Source: Mycobacterium marinum
Lineage (GTDB): Bacteria > Actinomycetota > Actinomycetes > Mycobacteriales > Mycobacteriaceae
Assembly: GCF_003391395.1 (NCBI RefSeq)
Contig: NZ_CP024190.1
Coordinates: 1,736,001-1,800,000 of the forward strand
Direction: 5' to 3'
Length of the DNA: 64,000 bases
The position numbers were made by a program, and so were the translations under genes. This document shows, one piece after another, positions 6,860 to 15,318 of this stretch. The notes below the pieces were generated by a model. That model ran no database searches. It saw only the letters and a program-made list of their open reading frames with translations, and was not told where the DNA came from. Within the stretch, counting starts at the first letter, position 1. Each line of letters begins with the position of its first letter.

Positions 6860-8449
6860 CTAACGGCACGCGGTGTCGGGATGTCCAGCGGAACTGGGGG
6901 TTTGGGCTTGGGCAACCGTGATTCGGGGTAATCCCAGCCCGACTCCACGCGTTGTCGGGGTCTGGCCGCGTTCGCTGGCATCACCTGCGGGGGTCCTACG
7001 ATGCTGCAGCAGCGGCCCGTCTGCGATCAGATGGTGCGGCGCGGCATCGGTGATTTCGACATCCACCAAGTCACCCGGCCGGACCGAACCGTCGGCGCTG
7101 TCCGGACGGAAGTGGACGAGTCGGCCGTCTCGGGCCCGCCCGCTGATTCGCGCCGTGGTGGCGTTTTTGCGGCCCTCTCCTGCGACGACCAGCAGCTCCT
7201 GCCGGGTCCCGACCAGGGATCGGTTGCCCTCCAAAGAGATTCGCTCTTGCAGCGCCACCAGCCGCTCGAAGCGCTGCTGGACGACGTTCTTGGGAATCTG
7301 GTCGGGCATGTCCGCCGCGGGTGTGCCCGGCCGAGGCGAGTATTGGAAGGTGAATGCGCTTGTGAACCGCGCTTTTTGCACCACGTCGAGGGTCTGCTCG
7401 AAGTCATGTTCGGTTTCGCCGGGAAAGCCGACGATGATGTCGGTGGTGATGGCCGCGTCCGGTATCGCGGCACGGACCTTGTCGATGATCCCCAGGTAGC
7501 GATCGCGCCGGTAGGAGCGGCGCATGGCCTTGAGGATCTGGTCCGAACCCGATTGCAGCGGCATGTGTAGATGCGGGCACACAGCCGGAGTTTCGGCCAT
7601 CGCCAGGATCACGTCGTCGGTGAATTCGGCCGGGTGCGGTGAGGTGAACCGGATGCGCTCTAGACCCTCGATCCGGCCGCAAGCGCGTAACAGCTGCGCA
7701 AACGCACCTCGATCCCTAGGCAGTGGTGCCTCGCCCGTCGAAGGGTCTGGGTCTGCGAAATTGACGCCGTAGGAGTTGACGTTTTGGCCGAGCAGGGTTA
7801 CTTCCAGCACGCCCTGCTCTACCAGGGCCTGCACCTCGGCGAGGATGTCGCCGGGGCGGCGGTCGGCTTCCTTGCCGCGTAGCGACGGGACGATGCAGAA
7901 GGTGCAGCTGTTGTTGCAGCCCACCGAGATCGACACCCACGCGGCATAGGCTGAATCCCGTGCCGCGGGCAGCGCCGAAGGGAATGTCCGCAGTGATTCG
8001 AGAATCTCGACTTGCGCGTCTTGGTTGTGCCGAGAGCGTTCCAAGAGCACCGGCAGTGAGCCGATGTTGTGTGTGCCGAAGACGACGTCAACCCACGGTG
8101 CCCGGTCGAGCACGATGTGGCGGTCTTTTTGTGCCAGGCATCCGCCGACCGCGATTTGCATGCCGGGCCGACTCGCCTTGATCGGAGCCAGGTGCGCTAG
8201 CGAGCCGTAGAGCTTGTTGTCGGCGTTTTCACGCACCGCGCAGGTGTTGAATACCACCAGATCTGCAGGCGCGCCCGGGTCGGCTTTGATGTACCCGGCG
8301 TCTTCAAGCAAACCCGCCATGCGCTCGGAGTCGTGAGCGTTCATCAAGCAGCCGAGAGTGCGGACTTCATACGTGCGGGCGGTTGCGTTGCCCGCGGTAT
8401 CATTCCTGGTCGCAGGCGGCCGCTCAGTCACAATGTGGTCTTGAGTCAC
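6860..8449 (-). CDS. miaB: tRNA-2-methylthio-N6-dimethylallyladenosine synthase (MiaB)
   Basis: The 529-aa protein has the three MiaB cluster cysteines (C34, C70, C104), the radical-SAM motif C178-N-N-S-C182-T-F-C185, and a C-terminal TRAM domain. MiaB adds a methylthio group to C2 of isopentenylated adenine 37 in tRNA. All catalytic cysteines are intact. Around the first cysteine the sequence is 'TLGCLMN' where MiaB proteins normally read T[YF]GCQMN, which suggests a diverged paralogue. GTG 8449 follows GGAGG by only four bases; a longer frame upstream to 8596 lacks support. It is the first gene of the minus-strand run. The hairpin at 8540-8567 and the minisatellite from 8602 lie upstream. 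Confidence 0.92.
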   Translation of the reverse strand: MTQDHIVTERPPATRNDTAGNATARTYEVRTLGCLMNAHDSERMAGLLEDAGYIKADPGAPADLVVFNTCAVRENADNKLYGSLAHLAPIKASRPGMQIAVGGCLAQKDRHIVLDRAPWVDVVFGTHNIGSLPVLLERSRHNQDAQVEILESLRTFPSALPAARDSAYAAWVSISVGCNNSCTFCIVPSLRGKEADRRPGDILAEVQALVEQGVLEVTLLGQNVNSYGVNFADPDPSTGEAPLPRDRGAFAQLLRACGRIEGLERIRFTSPHPAEFTDDVILAMAETPAVCPHLHMPLQSGSDQILKAMRRSYRRDRYLGIIDKVRAAIPDAAITTDIIVGFPGETEHDFEQTLDVVQKARFTSAFTFQYSPRPGTPAADMPDQIPKNVVQQRFERLVALQERISLEGNRSLVGTRQELLVVAGEGRKNATTARISGRARDGRLVHFRPDSADGSVRPGDLVDVEITDAAPHHLIADGPLLQHRRTPAGDASERGQTPTTRGVGLGLPRITVAQAQTPSSAGHPDTACR

Positions 8450-8539
8450 AATTCCTCCGGCAATTTTTCGACTGGAGGGGCGACATTTCCATCGCACGCC
8501 CAAAAGGATCGGAACAAGGCATAGCCGAAATTGGACTAA

Positions 8540-8567
8540 TCGAATTCCCCAGGAAAGGGGAATTCGA
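8540..8567. promoter_or_regulatory. Perfect 11-bp inverted repeat upstream of miaB
   Basis: Arms 'TCGAATTCCCC' and 'GGGGAATTCGA' are perfect complements around a six-base AGGAAA centre. The centre of the repeat lies about 105 bp before the miaB start and before the minisatellite. It could be an operator for the miaB-led run or an RNA hairpin in its leader; no downstream T-tract on either strand argues for a terminator. Confidence 0.5.
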
Positions 8568-8601
8568 CAAGCCACGGCGAGATATAGCCCGTGCAAAACT
8601 T

Positions 8602-8992
8602 TCCGAGCCTCCTTTTGAGGGAGGTGCGAGCTTTGCTGAGTCCGGGCCCCCTTTTGAGGGGGGTGCGGGGTTCCCGGGCCTCCTTTTGAGGGGGGTGCGG
8701 GTTTTGCTGAGTCCGGGCCCCCTTTTGAGGGGGGTGCGGGGTTCCCGGGCCTCCTTTTGAGGGGGGTGCGGGTTTTGCTGAGTCCGGGCCCCCTTTTGAG
8801 GGGGGTGCGGGGTTCCCGGGCCTCCTTTTGAGGGGGGTGCGGGTTTTGCTGAGTCCGGGCCCCCTTTTGAGGGGGGTGCGGGGTTCCCGGGCCTCCTTTT
8901 GAGGGGGGTGCGGGTTTTGCTGAGTCCGGGCCCCCTTTTGAGGGGGGTGCGGGTTTTGCTGAGTCCGGGACTCCTTTTAAGGGAGCTGCGGA
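8602..8992. repeat. 71-bp tandem minisatellite between miaB and the DUF808 gene
   Basis: The motif 'TCCGGGCCCCCTTTTGAGG' starts at 8641, 8712, 8783, 8854 and 8925, exactly 71 bp apart, and a shortened unit follows at 8964. Each unit is two related half-units, each centred on CCTTTTGAGG flanked by C and G runs, so each half can fold into a small hairpin. The first and last units are diverged. 71 is not a multiple of three, so the open frame across the array is not a protein repeat. The whole 8450-9253 interval holds no other gene that can be supported; a 7-bp stem (CCACTTC/GAAGTGG) sits at 8994-9022. Confidence 0.9.
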
Positions 8993-9253
8993 TCCACTTC
9001 GATTTGAATCTCTGAGAAGTGGTGCTGGTAAGTACTGTAAACCCCATCACCTATGCCGCACAAGTCCCGTGTGGCGATTCCTCGAAAAATTTCCCGGTAA
9101 GCAGATAAAAGCCCCGCGAGAGGCATGGTAGGTGCGGCGTTGGGCCATTTCGCGCCGCACTTTGGGGCCGCACTCGCCGGTCAGAGGGGTCGATTGCCCG
9201 CACCGACGACTTCGGCAACAAGCGGTAACCTCGGTCGCCATGGGGGAGAGCCG

Positions 9254-10171
9254 ATGAGCGCAGGCCTGTTCGGGCTGCTCGATGACGTCGCTGCCCTGGC
9301 GCGGCTGGCCGCGGCCTCGGTGGACGACGTCGGTTCGGCCGCGGCTCGCGCGACCGCCAAGGCGGCAGGCGTAGTGGTCGATGACACCGCGGTAACGCCA
9401 CAATTCGTTCACGGCATCACCGCCGAGCGCGAACTGCCGATCATCAAACGCATTGCGCTCGGCTCGCTGCGCAACAAGTTGGTGTTCATCCTTCCCAGCG
9501 CGATGCTGCTTAGCCAGTTCGTCCCGTGGCTGTTGAGTCCAATCCTGATGCTCGGCGCCACATACCTGTGTTACGAAGGCGCGGAGAAGCTGTGGAGTGC
9601 GCTGCGCGGCAACGGTTCCCAGGCCAGGAGGCCGAAAGACGAACAGCAAGTGGTGACCGGGGCGATCCGGACCGACGTCATCCTCTCCGCCGAGATCATG
9701 GTGATCGCGCTCAGCGAAGTGGCCGACTTGGCTTTTCTGCCAAGGCTTGTCGTCCTCATCGTCGTTGCGCTGGTGATCACTGGCGCGGTGTATGGGGTGG
9801 TGGCGGCGATCGTCAAGATGGACGATGTTGGGCTGCGGCTGGCCGAGACGTCGTCTCGGGTCGGGCAGCGGCTCGGTCGCGCCCTGGTCGCTGGGATGCC
9901 CAGGTTGTTGTCCATGATCGCGGCGGTCGGAACGGTTGCGATGCTGTGGGTGGGTGGCCACATCCTGTTGGTGGGCAGCGATCAGATCGGTTGGCACACC
10001 CCATACGGCTTGGTGCATCATCTCGATGAACAAGTGCGCCACGCGGTCGGGTCCCTAGGTACCGTCGTGGCCTGGCTGGTCAATACCGGCGTGTCGGCGG
10101 CGCTCGGACTGATTGTCGGGGCAGTAGCGGTCACGCTCGTGCACCTGCTGCCGTTTCGTTGGGCGGGTTAG
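9254..10171 (+). CDS. DUF808 family inner membrane protein
   Basis: The 305-aa protein starts at ATG 9254 behind GGGGGAGAG. It opens with 'AGLFGLLDDVAALARLAAAS', then the conserved 'VVDDTAVTPQFVHGITAERELPII' region, both typical of the DUF808 (YedI-like) family. Four or five hydrophobic segments follow, for example around 'LLSPILMLGATYL', 'LVVLIVVALVITGAVYGVV' and 'SAALGLIVGAVAVTLVHLL'. The family is membrane-embedded and of unknown function. It is divergent from the miaB run across the minisatellite and convergent with the SDR gene, with only 16 bp between stops. Confidence 0.88.
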   Translation: MSAGLFGLLDDVAALARLAAASVDDVGSAAARATAKAAGVVVDDTAVTPQFVHGITAERELPIIKRIALGSLRNKLVFILPSAMLLSQFVPWLLSPILMLGATYLCYEGAEKLWSALRGNGSQARRPKDEQQVVTGAIRTDVILSAEIMVIALSEVADLAFLPRLVVLIVVALVITGAVYGVVAAIVKMDDVGLRLAETSSRVGQRLGRALVAGMPRLLSMIAAVGTVAMLWVGGHILLVGSDQIGWHTPYGLVHHLDEQVRHAVGSLGTVVAWLVNTGVSAALGLIVGAVAVTLVHLLPFRWAG

Positions 10172-10187
10172 GCGCCGGCGTGCGCCG

Positions 10188-10991
10188 TCAAATGAAGTCC
10201 GAGCCGCCGTCGGCATTCACCGTCGCGCCGGTCACATAGCCGTTGCGCCGCGACACCAGGTAGGCGGTGATGGAAGCGACCTCCTCGGGAAGCCCGGCGC
10301 GGCCCAGATCGCACGGCTGGTGAAAGTATTTGTCAATCCAGGCCATGACGTCGTACGGGTTGGTGGCATCGAGTCCGTCGGCGGCCAGCAGGTCTTTGAG
10401 CTGTTCGGTAAAGCTGGCCGTGACGATGGTTCCCGGGCACACGCAGTTCACCAGGATGCCGTCCTTGGCCAGGCTCTTCGACAGGTTCTTGGTCACGCTG
10501 GATAGGGCCGCCTTCGAGGCCGTGTAGGCGACCAGGCGTGGGTTCTGTCGCTGAATCGAGTGCGCGGACAGCGTCACAACGCGGGCCCAGTCCGCGGCGC
10601 GCAGCAAGGGCAACGCGGCGCGAATCGCCCGGACCCCCGACATCGTGCCCAGCGTGAACGCGGCATCCCAAGCGGCGTCGTCGAGTTCCTCGAAGTACCC
10701 GTCGCCCGGTCCGATCGTGTGCACCAGGCAATTGAGTTGCCCCCAGCGTTCGGAGACGGCGGCGAAGGCGCTGGTGATCGATGCGGCGTCGGCCATGTCC
10801 GCGCTGATCGCCACCGCGTCGGGAGCGCCGGCCTGACTTAGCCTTTCCACGGCGCTGTCCAGTGCCCGCTTGCCACGGGCGATCACCGCCACGCTGGCTC
10901 CTTCGGCGGCCAGGGTTTCGGCGATGGCCAGGCCCATGCCTTTGCTGCCTCCGGTGACGACGGCCTTGGAACCGCTGAAGCCCAGGTCCAT
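10188..10991 (-). CDS. Short-chain dehydrogenase/reductase (FabG-like)
   Basis: The 267-aa SDR has the Rossmann motif TGGSKGMG (13-20) and catalytic Ser142, Tyr156 and Lys160 in 'YTASK'. It ends with the classical 'VTGATVNADGGSDFI'. It should be an NAD(P)H-dependent oxidoreductase; the substrate is unknown. The ATG at 10991 has GGAG five bases upstream, which is why the longer frame to 11159 is rejected. It begins 32 bp after the TetR stop on the same strand, so the regulator may control it. Confidence 0.9.
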   Translation of the reverse strand: MDLGFSGSKAVVTGGSKGMGLAIAETLAAEGASVAVIARGKRALDSAVERLSQAGAPDAVAISADMADAASITSAFAAVSERWGQLNCLVHTIGPGDGYFEELDDAAWDAAFTLGTMSGVRAIRAALPLLRAADWARVVTLSAHSIQRQNPRLVAYTASKAALSSVTKNLSKSLAKDGILVNCVCPGTIVTASFTEQLKDLLAADGLDATNPYDVMAWIDKYFHQPCDLGRAGLPEEVASITAYLVSRRNGYVTGATVNADGGSDFI

Positions 10992-11023
10992 CGCATCTCC
11001 TCTGCGGGCGGGCGCCTCACATG

Positions 11024-11716
11024 TCAGTCTGGCGCGGCGATCTGCGCAATAGTGTCCGGCGCAACGCCCAGTCCGCGCAGGCAAAATCGCACCGTGCTCT
11101 CGCGAACCTCGTTGCGTCGGCAATCCCCGGAGGCCCACTGCTGTTCCGTGTTGGCCCACATCACGCCCTGAATGGAGCGCGCCTCGCTGTGCGGGTCGAC
11201 GTCGTGGAACACTTCCTGGGCCACGCCGAGGTGAAGCTGCTCGATGAGCGGCTCAAGCGTTTCGGCGTATGCGGGTTCGACCAGCTCGGGGGCGTTGAGC
11301 AGATGTGATTGAGCATCCATGGACAGGTGACGCAGGTCCGCCTTGACCGCGTCGTCGAAAGCCAAGTCGAGGCGGCCGTCGATCCAGGCAGCCACTCCTT
11401 CGATCGGGTTTGTCGCTTTGGCCATGAGCGTTCTGAGCCGCACCGCTTCGACCCGGGCGACCTCGAGGAACACCGCGGCTACCAGTTGGTCTTTCGACTC
11501 GAAATGCCGGTAGAACGCCCGGGTGCTGAGTTGGGCCCGGTCCAGGACGGTCGCGACGCTAAGTCCACGAACCCCATGTTCGCGAACCGACATCGACGCG
11601 GCGACCAGGATGGCACGCCGAATGCCAGGATCCGGAGCAAGCTTGTGCCGGCGCCGCGTAAGCCGGCTACTCAGGTCCGCCTGGCGGCGGGTGCCCGGGT
11701 TGTTCGGATGCGTCAT
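11024..11716 (-). CDS. TetR family transcriptional regulator
   Basis: The product has an N-terminal TetR helix-turn-helix ('ILVAASMSVREHGVRGLSVATVLDRAQLS' region, then 'RAFYRHFESKDQLVAAVF'), followed by an all-alpha ligand domain ending 'FCLRGLGVAPDTIAQIAAPD'. From ATG 11716 it is 230 aa; an in-frame start at 11791 would add 25 residues, and neither start has a clear ribosome-binding site. It lies directly upstream of the SDR gene and probably regulates it; this is inferred from adjacency only. Confidence 0.85.
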   Translation of the reverse strand: MTHPNNPGTRRQADLSSRLTRRRHKLAPDPGIRRAILVAASMSVREHGVRGLSVATVLDRAQLSTRAFYRHFESKDQLVAAVFLEVARVEAVRLRTLMAKATNPIEGVAAWIDGRLDLAFDDAVKADLRHLSMDAQSHLLNAPELVEPAYAETLEPLIEQLHLGVAQEVFHDVDPHSEARSIQGVMWANTEQQWASGDCRRNEVRESTVRFCLRGLGVAPDTIAQIAAPD

Positions 11717-11844
11717 AGATCCGTAGGTACCCACCAGGCGCTTCCGGGACACCCGCAGCCGACATTTCATCGTCGCTGCAATGTCGGACATGTGTTAGCT
11801 ACCTGCGCGGCAGTGCATTGTGGGTGAGGGGGATGAGCCGCCTT

Positions 11845-12510
11845 TTACGGGCAATATGTGCGCATCGAGATGTCGACGTAGTCGCCAGCGTGGTTGCTGA
11901 GGGCCGGATTGCTCGAACGAAATGCCGCGACGATCTCGTCCACAGTGAGCCCACGACGGAAGTTCTCGCACACCAACTTGCCGTTGTAGATCGCTGCGTT
12001 GGGATTGGCGAAGGAGATACCCCGGTCGTTGAGCGCTGCGATGTAGGCGCTGTCCTGCTCAGGAGTTGAGGCGATCGTCGTCGTGGTGGTTGGGGCGGAC
12101 GTCGGCGTTGGCGCAATCTGGGTGACCGACCGCGGCTTCGAGGCCTTGCCCGGCGAGCTCTCCGTGGACAGGGCCCAGCCACCGATCACGATCACCGCCG
12201 CAAACCCGAGACCGAGCAACAGTAGGGCCGCGGCCCTGGCCAAGGTGGTGCGCCAGGACTGGACGAGCGACGCCGGTTCAGCAGCAAGCTCCTCGCCGCG
12301 ACCATCGGGGATGTCCGGGACATCGGGGAGGTCTGGGCCGGGGTCGCGGACGTCGCTGACGTCCTGTTCGCGCGACCAGGCCGTCTCGACCGTGTCGGTG
12401 GGTGCGGGACTGGGGACGGCTGCCGTCTTGTCGCCGTCGAGTGCGGCGGTCTTGTCGGAAGCCGGGACCGGCTCGGCCATGAGGGCCATGGTAGCCATCG
12501 ACTCCGTCAC
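11845..12510 (-). CDS. Membrane-anchored DUF732 protein
   Basis: The 221-aa product has an acidic, proline-rich N-terminal half, one membrane helix ('AAALLLLGLGFAAVIVIGGW'), a Thr/Ser/Pro-rich spacer, and a C-terminal DUF732 domain with 'YIAALNDRGISFANPNAAI', 'GKLVCENF' and a terminal cysteine ('MRTYCP'). The two cysteines probably form a disulfide outside the membrane. DUF732 proteins are common in mycobacteria and of unknown function. It follows the patatin gene by 29 bp on the same strand. Confidence 0.85.
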   Translation of the reverse strand: MTESMATMALMAEPVPASDKTAALDGDKTAAVPSPAPTDTVETAWSREQDVSDVRDPGPDLPDVPDIPDGRGEELAAEPASLVQSWRTTLARAAALLLLGLGFAAVIVIGGWALSTESSPGKASKPRSVTQIAPTPTSAPTTTTTIASTPEQDSAYIAALNDRGISFANPNAAIYNGKLVCENFRRGLTVDEIVAAFRSSNPALSNHAGDYVDISMRTYCP

Positions 12511-12539
12511 CCGATGCGGGCCAACGGCGGGCGCCCGCT

Positions 12540-14231
12540 TTATGTGAGGTGACGGTCACGCCACCTGGCGAATCGGCCCGTCGGTGCGTGTATCGCCGCC
12601 ATCACCGAGCTCATCGATGAAGCCACCGAACTCGCGTGCTCGGCGGGCTCGGCGACCGGCGGTCCATCACCCTCCCACCACGTCGGCCGCAATAGTGCCG
12701 TCGTCACCGGAATCGCGTCCTCGACGCTGCTGCGGCCCCACTCGTAGGCACGGTCGATGGCGCCGGCCGAGGGGGCCAGGTTGATCGGTGACAGCGTCGG
12801 CTGGAACCTGACCAGGTGGTCGGCATAAGGCAAATTGCGCACCATCTGCAGCTGGATCGCCTGGGTAATCGGGGCCAGCCACATGTGCCGGGAGTCCCAC
12901 TGCGGATGGAAGCAATCAAAGGCCAGGTAGCACGCGTTGCGGGTGCCGAGCTTTCCGTCACGCACCCGCTTCCACGCCAATTCGACCGGCACGTTGCTGG
13001 CCGCGCCGCCGTCGACGATCGCCGCGATGTCTTGGTCGGCGCAGAGGGCATCGAGCATGTCGAGCATGCGGTCATCACTGGTTTCGTGGTGCAGCACGCC
13101 GGGAACGGCAGACGAAAACGACGCCGCGTCGACGACGTCGAAGTCGCGATCGGGGTCATCGCCGCTGACCACGATCGGTTTGACCACCCGCAAGTCGATG
13201 AAGGCGGAAACCTGCCACATCCGGGCTGCGACCAGCGGGCCGATGCCGATGGGCTGGAAGGGCAGTGAGCGCAGTTGCAGCGCCGCCAGTTCCGGACGGC
13301 GAAACCGGGATGGCAGTGCGGAATACGGTTGCTTTCGCACGCCGGAGACCACGACATCGAACGGAATCGTCAGATCTGACATGCGGAGCCGGACGTTGTC
13401 CTCACGGCTGAGCAGCGATAGCGCGAATTGGTCGAAGCGCAGGGCGAACATCCCGGCCAAGCCGTGGCGGCGGCGCAACCGCTCGGGGCCCAGAATGGCG
13501 CGATAAGACACCGTCTTGGCCCACTCCACGTAGTCGTCGATCGGCACCGGCAGACAACGCGCCACCAGACTGCCGATGATCGACCCGAACGACGACCCGA
13601 TCATGTAGTCAGGCGTTTGGCCGGCCTCCAGGAGGCGCTGGATGCCGCCGATGTAGACGAACCCCGCGCCGCCCCCGCCGCCGAGGATGGTGACGAGCTT
13701 CTTGTAGCCGACCTCGGAGTCCAGTTCGGCCGCAGAGAAGTCGCTGCCGTGGCGTTCGATCAGCACTCGCCGTTGGTCGTCTTGGTCGGCGGACAAACCG
13801 TCGAGCGCGGTGCGTGCGGCCTTGAGCGCGGTAATCGGATCTGGCTCTTCGCGCAGCGGTCCATACAGGATGTCGCTGACCCGGGACCGCCACGGAGCGA
13901 CTTCGGCGCCCACCGAGATGTCACCACGTCCGCGGCTGCCGCCCGGACCCGCGGCTCCCGGTTCGAAGTCGGCGAGTCTGGCGAAGTTGAGGATGTAGCG
14001 CAGCTTGCGCAGCTCCTCGTCGCTCAACACGCCCGGGTTGGCCAGGTGCTGCCGGATCAGCCTGCTTTCCATCTTTTGCAGCAGCTGGGCCGGCTCGGCC
14101 GACGGGAGATCGACGGTGTCGAGGGAATCATCGATGTCCTGAGTCTCGGCATCGATCTTGTCGACCAGGTCCAGTGCGGCGTGACGGCGAGCAAAACGGC
14201 TGCCTATCAACTCGGCGAACGGAATGTGCAT
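12540..14231 (-). CDS. Patatin-like phospholipase (NTE family)
   Basis: The 563-aa protein has the oxyanion-hole glycine run 'LGGGGGAGFVYIGG' (about 183-196), the nucleophile motif GSSFG with Ser214, and a downstream 'VDGGAASNVPVE' that supplies the Asp of the Ser-Asp dyad. Patatins hydrolyse acyl esters of phospholipids or other lipids. The first 175 residues are helical and charged and may regulate the enzyme or mediate membrane contact. The ATG at 14231 has a GAGAGG site. It lies 36 bp after the SPFH gene; the SPFH, patatin and DUF732 genes may form one transcript. Confidence 0.9.
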   Translation of the reverse strand: MHIPFAELIGSRFARRHAALDLVDKIDAETQDIDDSLDTVDLPSAEPAQLLQKMESRLIRQHLANPGVLSDEELRKLRYILNFARLADFEPGAAGPGGSRGRGDISVGAEVAPWRSRVSDILYGPLREEPDPITALKAARTALDGLSADQDDQRRVLIERHGSDFSAAELDSEVGYKKLVTILGGGGGAGFVYIGGIQRLLEAGQTPDYMIGSSFGSIIGSLVARCLPVPIDDYVEWAKTVSYRAILGPERLRRRHGLAGMFALRFDQFALSLLSREDNVRLRMSDLTIPFDVVVSGVRKQPYSALPSRFRRPELAALQLRSLPFQPIGIGPLVAARMWQVSAFIDLRVVKPIVVSGDDPDRDFDVVDAASFSSAVPGVLHHETSDDRMLDMLDALCADQDIAAIVDGGAASNVPVELAWKRVRDGKLGTRNACYLAFDCFHPQWDSRHMWLAPITQAIQLQMVRNLPYADHLVRFQPTLSPINLAPSAGAIDRAYEWGRSSVEDAIPVTTALLRPTWWEGDGPPVAEPAEHASSVASSMSSVMAAIHAPTGRFARWRDRHLT

Positions 14232-14267
14232 CAGATCAACCCTCTCATGGCGATCATGTGCGCATGG

Positions 14268-15158
14268 CTACCGTCCGGGGGGCACCGAGACGGTCGGCAG
14301 AGCCGAGCTGCCCGGCCAGCAGCCCAGCGGGCTGATGCCCTTGTTGATCGCGGCCGTAATGCAGTTCTGCACCACAACGTTGGGGTCGTTGCTGATTGAG
14401 CGGGACAAGATCTCGTTGGCCTTGGCCTGAGCCTCGGCGGTGCGTTGCGCCTCCACGGCGATCGAGGTCTGCGCGCGCTGCTGGTTGAGCTGGTTGATCT
14501 TGTCCTCGGTGCCCTGGTCGTACTGGATGGTCGGAACGTTGACGTCGAAGATGTCGACTTGGCCGCCCACGTCCTGGCGCATGATGTCGGCGGCTCGCTT
14601 GGCCAGGTTGGGCAGTGGGGACACGTCCAGGTTTTGCGGGTCCAGTGGGTTGAATGCGGCGAACACCTCGTTGAGGGCAACCGACAGATTCCGCTCGATG
14701 AGGTTGACCCGCACGTTGTCGAAGGTTTTGTACTGCTGGAAGAGTTCGGGTGCGGCCGACTGCTTGAGCTGCCAGCGGATACTGACGTCGGCCAGGGCCG
14801 TGGATTGGTTGCCCAGCCGCACGGTGATGCGCTGGTCGCTGTTGCCTTCCTTGACGTACTTGTCGATCTGCACCGCGCCGTCCATTTGGTGGGTCATCTG
14901 CCAGGGCCATTTGCCGTGGAAGCCGTTGTTCAGGCTCACCCCGTTGGGGCGGCCGAAGGTGGTGACGATCGCGATCTGCCGGGTCCCGACGATGGTGAAG
15001 CAGCCCATCAGGAAGAACAGGACCGCCGCCCCAAGGGCGCCGAGAGTCGCGATCTTGCCGCGTAGGCGCGCTTTGTCATTGCCGGCGAACTTCCACAGCA
15101 ACGCCGCCACGGCGGCGCCGATCAAGCACATGGTCAACATCACGATCTCCCACGTCAT
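14268..15158 (-). CDS. SPFH/Band 7 domain membrane protein
   Basis: The 296-aa protein has two N-terminal hydrophobic segments ('MLTMCLIGAAVAALLW' and 'LGALGAAVLFFLMGCFTIVG'). An SPFH core follows, with 'TRQIAIVTTFGRP', 'DKYVKEGNSDQRITV' and a long Glu/Ala/Gln helix ('EAQRTAEAQAKANEIL'). SPFH proteins form oligomeric membrane scaffolds and often pair with proteases or lipid enzymes. The downstream patatin gene fits a membrane-lipid role, by inference. The start ATG has AAGGAG upstream. Confidence 0.88.
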   Translation of the reverse strand: MTWEIVMLTMCLIGAAVAALLWKFAGNDKARLRGKIATLGALGAAVLFFLMGCFTIVGTRQIAIVTTFGRPNGVSLNNGFHGKWPWQMTHQMDGAVQIDKYVKEGNSDQRITVRLGNQSTALADVSIRWQLKQSAAPELFQQYKTFDNVRVNLIERNLSVALNEVFAAFNPLDPQNLDVSPLPNLAKRAADIMRQDVGGQVDIFDVNVPTIQYDQGTEDKINQLNQQRAQTSIAVEAQRTAEAQAKANEILSRSISNDPNVVVQNCITAAINKGISPLGCWPGSSALPTVSVPPGR

Positions 15159-15318
15159 CCCTACGCTCCTTCTCCCGCTCGGGTGATGCCGATCGGGCGC
15201 GGCATTGCTCAGTTGGGTTCAGCCAGGCCCAGCCAGGTGCGGCCGGGTACGTGCAGACTAGGCGTTGGCGCGACCTGGCCGGGTGCAACGCCCGAGAATG
15301 TGGCGTCCGCGGCGGGCT

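Noticed and set aside
2154..8449. The housekeeping miaB-miaA-dapF locus
   Set aside because: No recA/recX, dapF or Rv2732c-Rv2728c counterparts occur here, and the intervening genes are different.
8602..8992. CRISPR array
   Set aside because: Units are contiguous, with no variable spacers and no cas genes nearby.
8424..9050. 208-aa Pro/Lys-rich minus-strand frame across the minisatellite
   Set aside because: The 71-bp period is not a multiple of three, so the apparent protein repeat is an artefact; it also overlaps the miaB start.
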